Shown here: piece by piece, positions 1 to 6,207 of the stretch
Position numbering within the stretch: position 1 is the first letter of the stretch
How the letters are laid out: each line of letters starts with the position of its first letter
Assembly: GCA_025360945.1 (NCBI GenBank)
Contig: JANYBE010000057.1
Coordinates: 1 to 7,841 of the forward strand
DNA from: Rhizobacter sp.
GTDB taxonomy: Bacteria; Pseudomonadota; Gammaproteobacteria; Burkholderiales; Burkholderiaceae_C
Direction: 5' to 3'
DNA: 7,841 bases
Notes under the pieces: generated by a model
The model's database searches: none
What the model was told of the DNA's origin: nothing
What the model saw: only the letters and a program-made list of their open reading frames with translations
Made by a program: the position numbers and the translations under genes

Positions 1-690
1 AAGGTCTGGCCGGTGGCCTATGCCGATGCAAAGAGCTACAACGCGCGCGCGGTCGCCGGCCTGTGGCAGGAGATGGGCGGGCGCCTCGCAGGCAGCGCGC
101 ATGACGGCGCTGCACCCGCGACCACGCCGACCTTCGAATCGAGCTCGCCGACGCTGGGCGAGGTCGTTCGCGACATCAACAAGTACAGCAACAACGCGAT
201 GGCCCAGCAGCTCTTCCTGACGCTCGCGCTCAGCAGTCGAGGCAGCGGCACACCCGATGGGGCGCGCGAGGCGCTACGGCAATGGGCGAGCGCGCGCTTC
301 GGCGCCGCGACCACTGCGGGCCTCGTGATCGACAACGGTTCGGGCCTGTCGCGCGAGGGCCGCGTCAGCGCACGGTTGCTGACACGACTGCTGCAAGCCG
401 CGTGGGCGAGTCCGGTGATGCCGGAGCTGATGAGTTCGCTGCCGGTCAGCGGCGTCGATGGCACACTGACGGAATCGCGCGCGGCGCTGGGCCGTGCGCA
501 CCTGAAGACCGGCTCCTTGCGCGACGTGGCCGGCGTGGCCGGCTACGTGCTCGCGAACTCTGGGCGCCGCTACGTGGTCGTTGCGATCGCGAACCACACG
601 AACGCCAACGCGGCGCGCCCCGCCTTTGATGCGCTCGTGCAATGGGCCGCGAACGATGGCGCACCGGCGGTCGACGCGCCGCAGAACTGA
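1..690 (+). CDS. dacB: D-alanyl-D-alanine carboxypeptidase/endopeptidase, PBP4 type (5' end missing)
   Basis: C-terminal part of a peptidase S13 (PBP4/DacB) enzyme, a periplasmic low-molecular-weight penicillin-binding protein that trims peptidoglycan side chains and cleaves D-Ala-mDAP cross-links. The frame is open from base 1, so the gene begins outside the window; the GTG at 13 is only an internal Val. Two of the three penicillin-binding motifs are visible: SxN as Ser-Asn-Asn in YSNNAMAQQ (codons at 187-195), and KTG in HLKTGSLRDVAG (505-513). They are 106 residues apart, close to the spacing in E. coli PBP4. The SxxK motif with the acylated Ser must lie upstream. The protein ends after the usual C-terminal strand (YVVVAIANH) and a short polar tail. 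The next gene starts 9 bases downstream on the same strand, so co-transcription is likely. The family assignment is firm; the dacB symbol is by similarity to the motif layout. Confidence 0.9.
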   Translation, partial: KVWPVAYADAKSYNARAVAGLWQEMGGRLAGSAHDGAAPATTPTFESSSPTLGEVVRDINKYSNNAMAQQLFLTLALSSRGSGTPDGAREALRQWASARFGAATTAGLVIDNGSGLSREGRVSARLLTRLLQAAWASPVMPELMSSLPVSGVDGTLTESRAALGRAHLKTGSLRDVAGVAGYVLANSGRRYVVVAIANHTNANAARPAFDALVQWAANDGAPAVDAPQN

Positions 691-699
691 TACGACACC

Positions 700-969
700 A
701 TGATCTCCACCGACACCCTCGGCTACATCGCCGCCACGCTGACCACCGCGTCGTTCGTCCCGCAAGCCTGGCTGACGTTTCGCAGTCGCGACGTGAGCGG
801 CATCTCACTCGGCATGTACAGCCAGTTCACACTGGGCATCGCGCTCTGGCTAGGCTACGGGCTGATGCTCGGTGCCTGGCCGATCGTGGTGGCGAACACG
901 ATAACGCTCGTGCTCGCCGCGGGGATCCTGGCGATGAAGCTTGCGCTCCAAGACAAGCGGCCCACGTGA
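700..969 (+). CDS. SemiSWEET / PQ-loop (MtN3-type) small sugar transporter
   Basis: 89-residue integral membrane protein with three predicted helices (about residues 5-24, 36-57 and 60-80), the size and layout of bacterial SemiSWEETs. These work as dimers that carry sugars down their gradient across the inner membrane. The PQ motif is in helix 1 (FVPQAW, Pro21-Gln22). It is followed by a charged loop (RSRDVSGISLGMY) typical of the family, an aromatic-rich helix 2 ending at LWLGYG, and the conserved Asn66 of helix 3 (PIVVANTITLVLA). The ATG at 700 has no clear Shine-Dalgarno sequence; translation may depend on ribosomes finishing dacB 9 bases upstream. The substrate cannot be read from the sequence. 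Pairing with a peptidoglycan carboxypeptidase gives no obvious functional hint. A hairpin spans the stop codon. Confidence 0.88.
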   Translation: MISTDTLGYIAATLTTASFVPQAWLTFRSRDVSGISLGMYSQFTLGIALWLGYGLMLGAWPIVVANTITLVLAAGILAMKLALQDKRPT

Positions 970-978
970 GCGGGCCGC
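957..978. terminator. Hairpin at convergent gene ends, candidate terminator
   Basis: Perfect 7-bp GC stem: GCGGCCC (957-963), 8-base loop, GGGCCGC (972-978). The loop contains the stop codon of the SemiSWEET gene. Read on the minus strand, i.e. after ompW, the stem is followed by TTGTCTT, a weak T-rich run. On the plus strand no T run follows. It most likely serves ompW as a weak intrinsic terminator, with possible bidirectional effect; this is inferred from the fold only. Confidence 0.4.
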
Positions 979-999
979 CGCGGGCGCCAAGCGATTCGG

Positions 1000-1698
1000 C
1001 TAGAAGGTGTAGCCAATCGAGACGCTGTAGGAGTCCGGGTCAATCTTCGCGTCCAGCGTCTGGCCGGTCGACAGCGAGGTACGCGTCTTGAGGAAGGTAC
1101 GGGTCAGGTTGGCGTCGACGAACCAGTGCTCGGTGAACGCGTAGGTTCCACCGAGTTGTACCGTCGCGGCGAACTTGGACTTGACCGAGATCGTCGTCGG
1201 GTTGCTCGGCGTTCCGCCGGTCAGCGCGCTTAGCGCCGCGGTGCTTTTGGCCTTGTAGAACTTGGCGTAGGTCACGCCGGCGCCGAGGTACGGGCGGAAT
1301 GCCGCCTTCGCCTCCATGAACCGGTACTGGCCCAGCAACGTGACCGGCAGCGCCCGCATTTCGCCGATCTTGCCAACACCGGCGATCGCGCCCGCGCCGT
1401 CGATCTCGTGCTTGAACGGCAGCGCCAGCGGCAGATCGATCGAGACGTTGTCGGTCAGCATATAGCTCAGGCCGCCTGCGAACTCCGTATTGGAGCGGAT
1501 GTTGACCTGAGTACCGACAAACGAAGGCGCGGTTAGGTCGCCGCTGCTGACGTTGGGTTTGATCTCGGTCGCGCCGACGCGCACCATCGTGGTGCCGGCG
1601 CTCTGCGCCTGAGCACCGACCGAAGCCATCAGGCCGGCGGCCAGGGCCACCGCGGTGGCGAGCGACTTCAGGCGGCAGCTGTCATTGAATTTTTTCAT
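1000..1698 (-). CDS. OmpW-family outer membrane beta-barrel protein
   Basis: 232-residue precursor of an OmpW/AlkL-type eight-stranded outer membrane barrel. OmpW-family barrels form narrow hydrophobic channels thought to let small hydrophobic molecules pass laterally into the membrane. A signal peptide occupies about residues 1-31 (Lys-rich start, hydrophobic core ATAVALAAGLMASVGA, probable cleavage after AQA). The mature part shows family hallmarks: an early strand TMVRVGATEIKP, the segment NVSIDLPLALPFKHEI, the strand FRPYLGAGVTYAKFY, and a C-terminal strand ending YSVSIGYTF with the terminal Phe used for BAM-dependent assembly. The start ATG has a strong AGGAGA site 7 bases upstream. It lies 21 bases after the stop codon of the upstream GDSL lipoprotein, so the two are very probably one transcript. 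The symbol is left empty because OmpW and AlkL subfamilies cannot be separated here. Confidence 0.92.
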   Translation of the reverse strand: MKKFNDSCRLKSLATAVALAAGLMASVGAQAQSAGTTMVRVGATEIKPNVSSGDLTAPSFVGTQVNIRSNTEFAGGLSYMLTDNVSIDLPLALPFKHEIDGAGAIAGVGKIGEMRALPVTLLGQYRFMEAKAAFRPYLGAGVTYAKFYKAKSTAALSALTGGTPSNPTTISVKSKFAATVQLGGTYAFTEHWFVDANLTRTFLKTRTSLSTGQTLDAKIDPDSYSVSIGYTF

Positions 1699-1705
1699 GT
1701 TCGTG

Positions 1706-1711
1706 TCTCCT
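1706..1711 (-). promoter_or_regulatory. Ribosome binding site of the ompW-family gene
   Basis: AGGAGA on the minus strand, 7 bases before the ATG at 1698. It is the best Shine-Dalgarno match in the window and fixes the start of the barrel protein. It sits in the 21-base gap after the upstream lipase stop codon, suggesting strong independent initiation within a shared mRNA. Confidence 0.75.
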
Positions 1712-1719
1712 GCGTCGCG

Positions 1720-2904
1720 TCAGAGCCAACCGGCCTGCGACAGCGACCGGGAAATGAGCTGAGCCAAGTTCTTGTGGGCCTGCGGCGTGGGGTGGAAACT
1801 GTCGGAGAAGGCGTACGTCTTCCACCAGTCGGCCCCGCCAGTTGCGCCGGTCGGCGGCGTCATCGCCGAGAGCGCCACGTCGGTGCAGGTCGCGAAGGTG
1901 TAGGTCGGCAAGCCGTCGGAGCCGACACCGGTGATCGGGCAGGCCGGGGTGGTTGCGTTCTGCAGACCGAACTGCGCGGGCGCCGCGACCTGGTCGTTGA
2001 ACGAGGTGTAGAAGTCGACCACGATCACGTTCGCGTTGCCGGCGAACTTGGCCGCGAGTTCGGTGTTGAAGGCCGCGATCCAGCTCTTGAACAAGCCCTC
2101 GGACTGGGCCCGCGCCGCAGCGCCGGCGGCGCCGCCGCCGTACGCGGCCGCGATGCTGTCGAGCACCATCTGGAAGCGCGGCGTGTTGGTGATGCCAGGC
2201 ATGTTTAGCACGACGACGCGCTGCGCCCCCTTGTCGAGCGCGCTGGTCTTGATGCTGGCGTAGAACTTGTCGGCCAGCGCCGTGAGGTAGGTGCCGCCGA
2301 CGCTGGCCAGACCGGCCGCGCCGCCGGCTACCGCCGCGCCCACCGTCGCCGGAGGCAGCACTGTACCGAGCAGCGCAACATACGACGCGCCACCATCGGT
2401 CGCTGCCTTCAGGTAGGCGCCAACAAGGTCGGCCGCATCGTTGCCGCCGCCGTCGATGATGAGCAGATCACTGGCCGCATAGTTGCCCGCGGCCGAAGCG
2501 TTCGCGAGCTGCAGCGGAATCGACATCGGCGAGCTCGGCGCGCTGTAGTTGTTAATGCGCCCACCGCCGATCGCAGAGTTGGTGCAGCCGGTCTGCGTCG
2601 GGTTGGCGATGAAGGTCGTGCCGGTGAAGGTGTAGACATTGCACAGCGCGGCCAGGCCGTAGCTGTTGGCAATCAGTTCAGGGTAGATGCGCGGCGTCTT
2701 CAGATCGAGTCCGGCCGCCGTGGTGGCCTGCACCGTGAACTTGAAGCCGAAGGTGCCACTGTCGGCAAGGCTGTCGCCCATGACCTTGACCGAGCCGATC
2801 GCCACGGCCGGCGTGGTGTCGGCACCGCCGCTGCCACCACAGGAGGCCAACAGCGCAGCAAGGGCAACGGACGCATACGGCGCCCAGGATCGAATGTCTC
2901 TCAT
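1720..2904 (-). CDS. GDSL/SGNH-family lipase or esterase, lipoprotein, catalytically complete
   Basis: 394-residue SGNH hydrolase predicted to be an acyl-anchored lipoprotein. The signal peptide ends in a lipobox, LLAS-Cys22, followed by Gly/Ser-rich residues. Catalytic blocks are in order: block I VMGDSLADSG with nucleophile Ser45, block II TNSAIGGGRINNY (Gly around 113-115), block III DGGGNDAADL with Asn155, block V DSFHPTPQAH with Asp368 and His371. A Gly/Ala-rich stretch follows block III (about 178-205). Apart from the lipid Cys there are Cys88, Cys107, Cys322 and Cys340, possibly two disulfides, which fits export. The substrate is unknown; lipid, phospholipid or polyester-type esters are all possible. 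The ATG at 2904 has GAGAGG 5 bases upstream. It is followed 21 bases later by an OmpW barrel gene and preceded by a 153-base gap with a promoter-like sequence and a 22-bp palindrome, so lipase and barrel may be regulated together. Confidence 0.92.
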   Translation of the reverse strand: MRDIRSWAPYASVALAALLASCGGSGGADTTPAVAIGSVKVMGDSLADSGTFGFKFTVQATTAAGLDLKTPRIYPELIANSYGLAALCNVYTFTGTTFIANPTQTGCTNSAIGGGRINNYSAPSSPMSIPLQLANASAAGNYAASDLLIIDGGGNDAADLVGAYLKAATDGGASYVALLGTVLPPATVGAAVAGGAAGLASVGGTYLTALADKFYASIKTSALDKGAQRVVVLNMPGITNTPRFQMVLDSIAAAYGGGAAGAAARAQSEGLFKSWIAAFNTELAAKFAGNANVIVVDFYTSFNDQVAAPAQFGLQNATTPACPITGVGSDGLPTYTFATCTDVALSAMTPPTGATGGADWWKTYAFSDSFHPTPQAHKNLAQLISRSLSQAGWL

Positions 2905-2909
2905 GCAAA

Positions 2910-2915
2910 CCTCTC
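2910..2915 (-). promoter_or_regulatory. Ribosome binding site of the 1720-2904 lipase gene
   Basis: GAGAGG on the minus strand, 5 bases before the ATG at 2904. It supports this ATG rather than the upstream in-gap starts. Confidence 0.6.
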
Positions 2916-2954
2916 GGCAGGTTGGACGGCGGGGTCGCCGCGAACATCAGAGTA

Positions 2955-2976
2955 AAAAAGAACGACCGTTCTTTTT
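2955..2976. promoter_or_regulatory. Perfect 22-bp palindrome, candidate TetR-type operator
   Basis: Two 10-base arms, AAAAAGAACG (2955-2964) and CGTTCTTTTT (2967-2976), around a 2-base centre (AC). The core AACG-NN-CGTT resembles operators of TetR/AcrR-family repressors, for example the published PaaR consensus with AACGNNCGTT. It lies about 11 bases downstream of a -10-like TATAGT on the minus strand, so a bound repressor would sit just past the expected transcription start of the lipase-ompW unit. The A/T-rich arms stand out in this GC-rich DNA. Alternative: as RNA it could fold into a stem with a GGTC loop and T-run and act as a weak terminator for the upstream lipoprotein gene. No TetR gene is in the window. 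Confidence 0.5.
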
Positions 2977-2987
2977 ATCGAATGGGC

Positions 2988-3017
2988 ACTATAGACGTGG
3001 CCGCAAGCTCGTCGGAA
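2988..3017 (-). promoter_or_regulatory. Candidate sigma-70 promoter for the lipase-ompW unit
   Basis: On the minus strand a -10-like TATAGT (2988-2993, five of six to consensus) is preceded by an 18-base spacer and a poor -35-like TTCCGA (3012-3017). Expected transcription would start near 2981, giving a 5' leader of about 75 bases that contains the 22-bp palindrome. The weak -35 makes this tentative. The remaining gap sequence (3018-3057) shows only a 4-bp CGGG/CCCG stem. Confidence 0.35.
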
Positions 3018-3057
3018 GCGGGACAAACCCGTCGTGACTGCGCCGCCACGCTGCCAT

Positions 3058-4017
3058 TTAGAACGGGTTGTTCTGTGCCCGGGTTAGGGCGAGCGAGCCC
3101 AGAGCGGCCTGGCCCGTCGGGCCGAGGTGACGATCGTCGGCCCACAACCAAACCGCGCCGACGGCATCGGCCACCAGCGTGTTGGTGGTGCACTTTGGCA
3201 GCGGCGCACTCGCCTGACAGGCCCCCAGCGTGGAATTGACGTAGCTGCCCGTGCCGGCTTGGGTGCCTCGGTCGATCGCAGTGAAGTACTCATCGGCCTG
3301 GATGAGGCCGATCTTATGGCCGTCGTTCAGCAGATGCGCGAGCAGGGCGTCGTTGAAGCGCGTGCTCAGGCGCGACAGCAGGGCCGGGCTGCCGTTGGTC
3401 GAGCCCACCGAGCGGTCGCCGGCGTAGGGCATCAAGCCTACGTCGGGAATCGTCGAGATCAGGACCTTCGCCCCCAGACCGGCGATGCGATTGACCTGAT
3501 TCGCAACCTCGACGCCGGCCGCGTCGAGGTTCGCGGCAAGCTGGCCTTCGCCGACAGCCGGGTACTGCCCGAACTGCGTGATAACGTCGTTGGCGCCGAC
3601 GAGCACCGTGACGAGGTCGCCGGGGGCGAAGCCCCCACTGGCCAGTAGCTGATCAATCTGGGTCGAGAGGTCGGCGACCTGGGCGCCGACAGTCGAAAAA
3701 TTTCGGCTGACCGGGTCGACCGCCGACGTACCCTGACACTCCGGAAAGACGAAGCCGTAGGCGGCCGCGACCGACTGGACCCAGATCGGATTGGAGCTGC
3801 AATCGATCGTCGTCGTGCTGCCACCGGCGAGCGCGTTTACGGTGTACTTGCTGCCGTCGGCCTTGATCACACTGGTCTCGTCACCGAACGCGATCACCCG
3901 GGTCGGCACGAACTTCTGCACCTGCTGTCCCCCACCGCAGGACGCCAGCAACGCGGACGCCAGTACACCGGCGAGCAGCGCGGCGCGCCCCGTTCCATTC
4001 AACTTCGACAACTTCAT
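3058..4017 (-). CDS. GDSL/SGNH-like lipoprotein with Glu replacing the catalytic Ser
   Basis: 319-residue predicted lipoprotein of the SGNH hydrolase fold. The signal peptide ends in lipobox LLAS-Cys27, followed by Gly-Gly-Gly. The fold blocks are recognisable: block I RVIAFGDETSV, block II NFSTVGAQVADL (Gly111), block III VLVGANDVI (Asn143, Asp144), block V ADDRHLGPTGQ with Asp294 and His297 in the DxxH arrangement. The nucleophile position reads Glu47 (codon GAG, minus strand 3877-3879) instead of Ser; Thr48 and Ser49 follow. It is therefore either inactive as a classical GDSL esterase or uses a different nucleophile. Paired Cys73/Cys94 and Cys267/Cys276 mirror the cysteine layout of the lipase encoded next. 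The ATG at 4017 has GGAG 6 bases upstream. It begins 48 bases after the tsaC stop with no visible terminator, so read-through from the pur operon is possible. Family is firm; function unknown. Confidence 0.88.
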   Translation of the reverse strand: MKLSKLNGTGRAALLAGVLASALLASCGGGQQVQKFVPTRVIAFGDETSVIKADGSKYTVNALAGGSTTTIDCSSNPIWVQSVAAAYGFVFPECQGTSAVDPVSRNFSTVGAQVADLSTQIDQLLASGGFAPGDLVTVLVGANDVITQFGQYPAVGEGQLAANLDAAGVEVANQVNRIAGLGAKVLISTIPDVGLMPYAGDRSVGSTNGSPALLSRLSTRFNDALLAHLLNDGHKIGLIQADEYFTAIDRGTQAGTGSYVNSTLGACQASAPLPKCTTNTLVADAVGAVWLWADDRHLGPTGQAALGSLALTRAQNNPF

Positions 4018-4023
4018 TCAATG

Positions 4024-4027
4024 CTCC
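4024..4027 (-). promoter_or_regulatory. Ribosome binding site of the 3058-4017 lipoprotein gene
   Basis: GGAG on the minus strand, 6 bases before the ATG at 4017, supporting this start. It lies in the 48-base gap after the tsaC stop codon; I see no convincing promoter or terminator in that gap. Confidence 0.55.
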
Positions 4028-4065
4028 GAAAGACCTGCGGGTGACGTGGGGTGAAAGGTGAGGGC

Positions 4066-5046
4066 TCAGCTGGCTGCTGCGCGCAGCAAGCGGTCGCGCA
4101 CACCATCCCACTCGGGATCGGCGGGCGGCTCCTCTACCCAGATGAGCTGCGCGCCCTCGGCATCAAGCTCGCGCAACACAGAAAAGAGTTCGTGCGCCGC
4201 CTGATCCGCCAGCAAGGGCATGCGCCGGTGGCGCACCCCGTCGGGCGCACCCAGCGGCACGCTGCGCGAATATACCGCCAGCTTCAGCGGCTGATCGCCG
4301 AGCAATTGCAAAGCCGATGTCAACATTTGTTGCGACATCAGCCGAAGCGTGGCGTTGGGCGCGTAGTGCGCAGCGAGCGTGCCGGAGGCACGCGGCGCGT
4401 CGGCATCGGGTTTGCGCAGCGGTTCGCCGGCCGCCGCTTCGATGCGAGCAGGTGCGAGCACACCTGGGCGCAGAAGCACCGGGTGGCCGCGCGAGCAGTC
4501 GACGATGCTCGACTCGATGCCGATCTCGCACGCCCCCCCGTCGAGCACGGCGAGCGAGTCGCCGAACTCGGAGGTGACGTGCGAGGCCTGCGTGGGGCTG
4601 ATGCGCCCGAAGCGGTTCGCGCTCGGCGCCGCGACCCCGGCAACGCCAAGCCGCTGTGTCGCCGCGAGTAGGGCGCGCGCCACCGGGTGCGAGGGGCAGC
4701 GAAGCCCGATGCTTGTCTGGCCGCCGGCGGCGGCGGTGGCGATGCCTTCGGCCCGCGGCAGGATCAGCGTGAGCGGGCCCGGCCAGAACGCGTCCATCAA
4801 CCGGCGCGCGACCAAGGGCACGTCGCGCGCAAATCGCTCGGCTTCTCCGGTCTCGGCCACGTGCACGATCAGCGGGTGATTCACCGGCCGGCCTTTGGCA
4901 CCGAAGATCTTCGAGACGGCGGCATTGTTGTCGGCACGCGCGCCCAGGCCATAGACAGTCTCGGTCGGGAAAGCGACGAGTTCACCGGCCGCGAGCAGCT
5001 CGGCCGCCTGTTGCAGCGCGCGTGCGTCGGTACCATCGAGCAGCAT
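4066..5046 (-). CDS. tsaC: L-threonylcarbamoyladenylate synthase, two-domain Sua5 type
   Basis: 326-residue cytoplasmic enzyme making threonylcarbamoyl-AMP from threonine, bicarbonate and ATP, the first step of the t6A37 modification on ANN-decoding tRNAs. The YrdC domain covers about residues 10-200, with the motifs FPTETVYGLGA (27-36), KGRPVNHPL (51-59), PGPLTLIL (89-96), APSANRFGRISPT (140-152) and ESSIVD (178-183). The sequence SGTLAAHYAP (221-230) matches the linker that joins YrdC to the C-terminal Sua5 domain, which fills the rest. The length fits Sua5 (about 320-350) and not the short TsaC of E. coli (about 190), so sua5 is an equally valid name. The ATG is 6 bases after the purK stop, with no Shine-Dalgarno sequence seen, implying translational coupling. 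Location at the end of a purEK operon is common in betaproteobacteria. Confidence 0.95.
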   Translation of the reverse strand: MLLDGTDARALQQAAELLAAGELVAFPTETVYGLGARADNNAAVSKIFGAKGRPVNHPLIVHVAETGEAERFARDVPLVARRLMDAFWPGPLTLILPRAEGIATAAAGGQTSIGLRCPSHPVARALLAATQRLGVAGVAAPSANRFGRISPTQASHVTSEFGDSLAVLDGGACEIGIESSIVDCSRGHPVLLRPGVLAPARIEAAAGEPLRKPDADAPRASGTLAAHYAPNATLRLMSQQMLTSALQLLGDQPLKLAVYSRSVPLGAPDGVRHRRMPLLADQAAHELFSVLRELDAEGAQLIWVEEPPADPEWDGVRDRLLRAAAS

Positions 5047-5052
5047 GGCCGG

Positions 5053-6207
5053 CTACCAGTCCGCCAGACCCAGTCGCGCGGCGGCGATACGGGCGGTGCG
5101 GTCAGCTTCGATCGCGGTGGCGGCGGTCACGGTCAGGTGCCCCATCTTGCGGCCCCGACGCGCCTCGGCCTTGCCGTACAGGTGCAGGTGCACACCGGGC
5201 AGCGCAAGCACCGCGGCCCAGTCGGGCTCGCCGTGTTCGGGCCAGAGATCGCCGAGCAGGTTCAGCATCACGCACGGCGAATGCAGGCGCGGTGCGATCA
5301 GCGGCGCGCCGGTCATTGCGCGCACTTGCAGATCGAACTGCGAGAGGTCGCAGGCGTCGATGCTGTAGTGGCCCGAGTTGTGCGGACGCGGGGCCATCTC
5401 GTTGGCGACCAGCGTGCCGTCGGACAGCACGAAGAACTCGACGCACAACACGCCGACGTAGTCCAGCGTGGCGGCGATCTGCCTCGCGCTGACGACAGCG
5501 TGTTCGATCACGTCGAAGGCGATGTCGCGGGCGGGCACGGTCGTGACCGCGAGGATGCCGTCGCGGTGCAGGTTCTGCTGCACCGGCAGATGCACGACCT
5601 CGCGGTTGGACGCGCGCGCCACGATCACGCTGATCTCGTGCGCGAGGGGCAGCATCTTCTCGAGCACGCAGACCTTGCAACCGAACTCGTTCCACGCGGC
5701 GGCGAGCTGCGCACGCGTGGTCACGCGCAGCTGACCTTTGCCGTCATAGCCGAGGCGCGCGGTCTTCAGGATGCCAGGCAGCAGCTTGTCGTCGACAGCG
5801 GCCAGTTCATCGGCATCAGCGATCACCGCATGCGGCGCGCAGGCCACGCCGCTGCGCACGAAATGCGCCTTCTCGGCGGCACGGTCTTGGCAGACCGCGA
5901 CCGCGGCCGCACCGGGCGCCACCGGCCGGCGCTGCGCCAGCCGCGCAAGCGCATCGGCCGGCACGTTCTCGAACTCGATCGTGACCGCGGCGCTGACATC
6001 GGCCAGTTGCGCCAGGCCTTGCGGGTCGAGATAGTCGGTGCGGATGTGGTGATGCGCGATCAGGCCGGCCGGGCTGGCCCTGTCGGCGTCGAGCACGGCC
6101 GTGGCGTAACCCATCTGCTGCGCGGCATGCGCAAACATGCGCGCGAGCTGACCACCGCCCATTACGCCGAGCGTCGCGCCGGGCGCGATGAACGGCATCG
6201 TCGTCAT
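5053..6207 (-). CDS. purK: 5-(carboxyamino)imidazole ribonucleotide synthase
   Basis: 384-residue ATP-grasp enzyme of de novo purine synthesis. It uses ATP and bicarbonate to turn aminoimidazole ribonucleotide (AIR) into N5-CAIR, the substrate of PurE. The N-terminal nucleotide-fold signature GVMGGGQLARM (14-24) is clear, followed by TIEFENVP (76-83), CQDRAAEKAHF (start of the ATP-grasp region, about 106-116), LKTARLGYDGKGQ, and the hallmark NEMAPRPHNSGHYSIDACDLSQF, which holds metal- and substrate-binding residues. Length is normal for the family (about 355-390). The ATG at 6207 overlaps the purE stop by 4 bases (ATGA), the classic sign of coupled translation with its pathway partner. An in-frame ATG three codons later is an alternative start. 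Nothing suggests damage. Confidence 0.97.
   Translation of the reverse strand: MTTMPFIAPGATLGVMGGGQLARMFAHAAQQMGYATAVLDADRASPAGLIAHHHIRTDYLDPQGLAQLADVSAAVTIEFENVPADALARLAQRRPVAPGAAAVAVCQDRAAEKAHFVRSGVACAPHAVIADADELAAVDDKLLPGILKTARLGYDGKGQLRVTTRAQLAAAWNEFGCKVCVLEKMLPLAHEISVIVARASNREVVHLPVQQNLHRDGILAVTTVPARDIAFDVIEHAVVSARQIAATLDYVGVLCVEFFVLSDGTLVANEMAPRPHNSGHYSIDACDLSQFDLQVRAMTGAPLIAPRLHSPCVMLNLLGDLWPEHGEPDWAAVLALPGVHLHLYGKAEARRGRKMGHLTVTAATAIEADRTARIAAARLGLADW

Noticed and set aside
1774..2208. 144-codon plus-strand open frame opposite the intact GDSL lipase
   Set aside because: Arg/Gly/Val-rich shadow frame without motifs; the opposite strand carries catalytic blocks and a lipobox.
3019..3031. 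CGGG-ACAAA-CCCG stem after the 3058-4017 gene, as a terminator
   Set aside because: Only 4 bp of stem and no T run on the minus strand; too weak to call.
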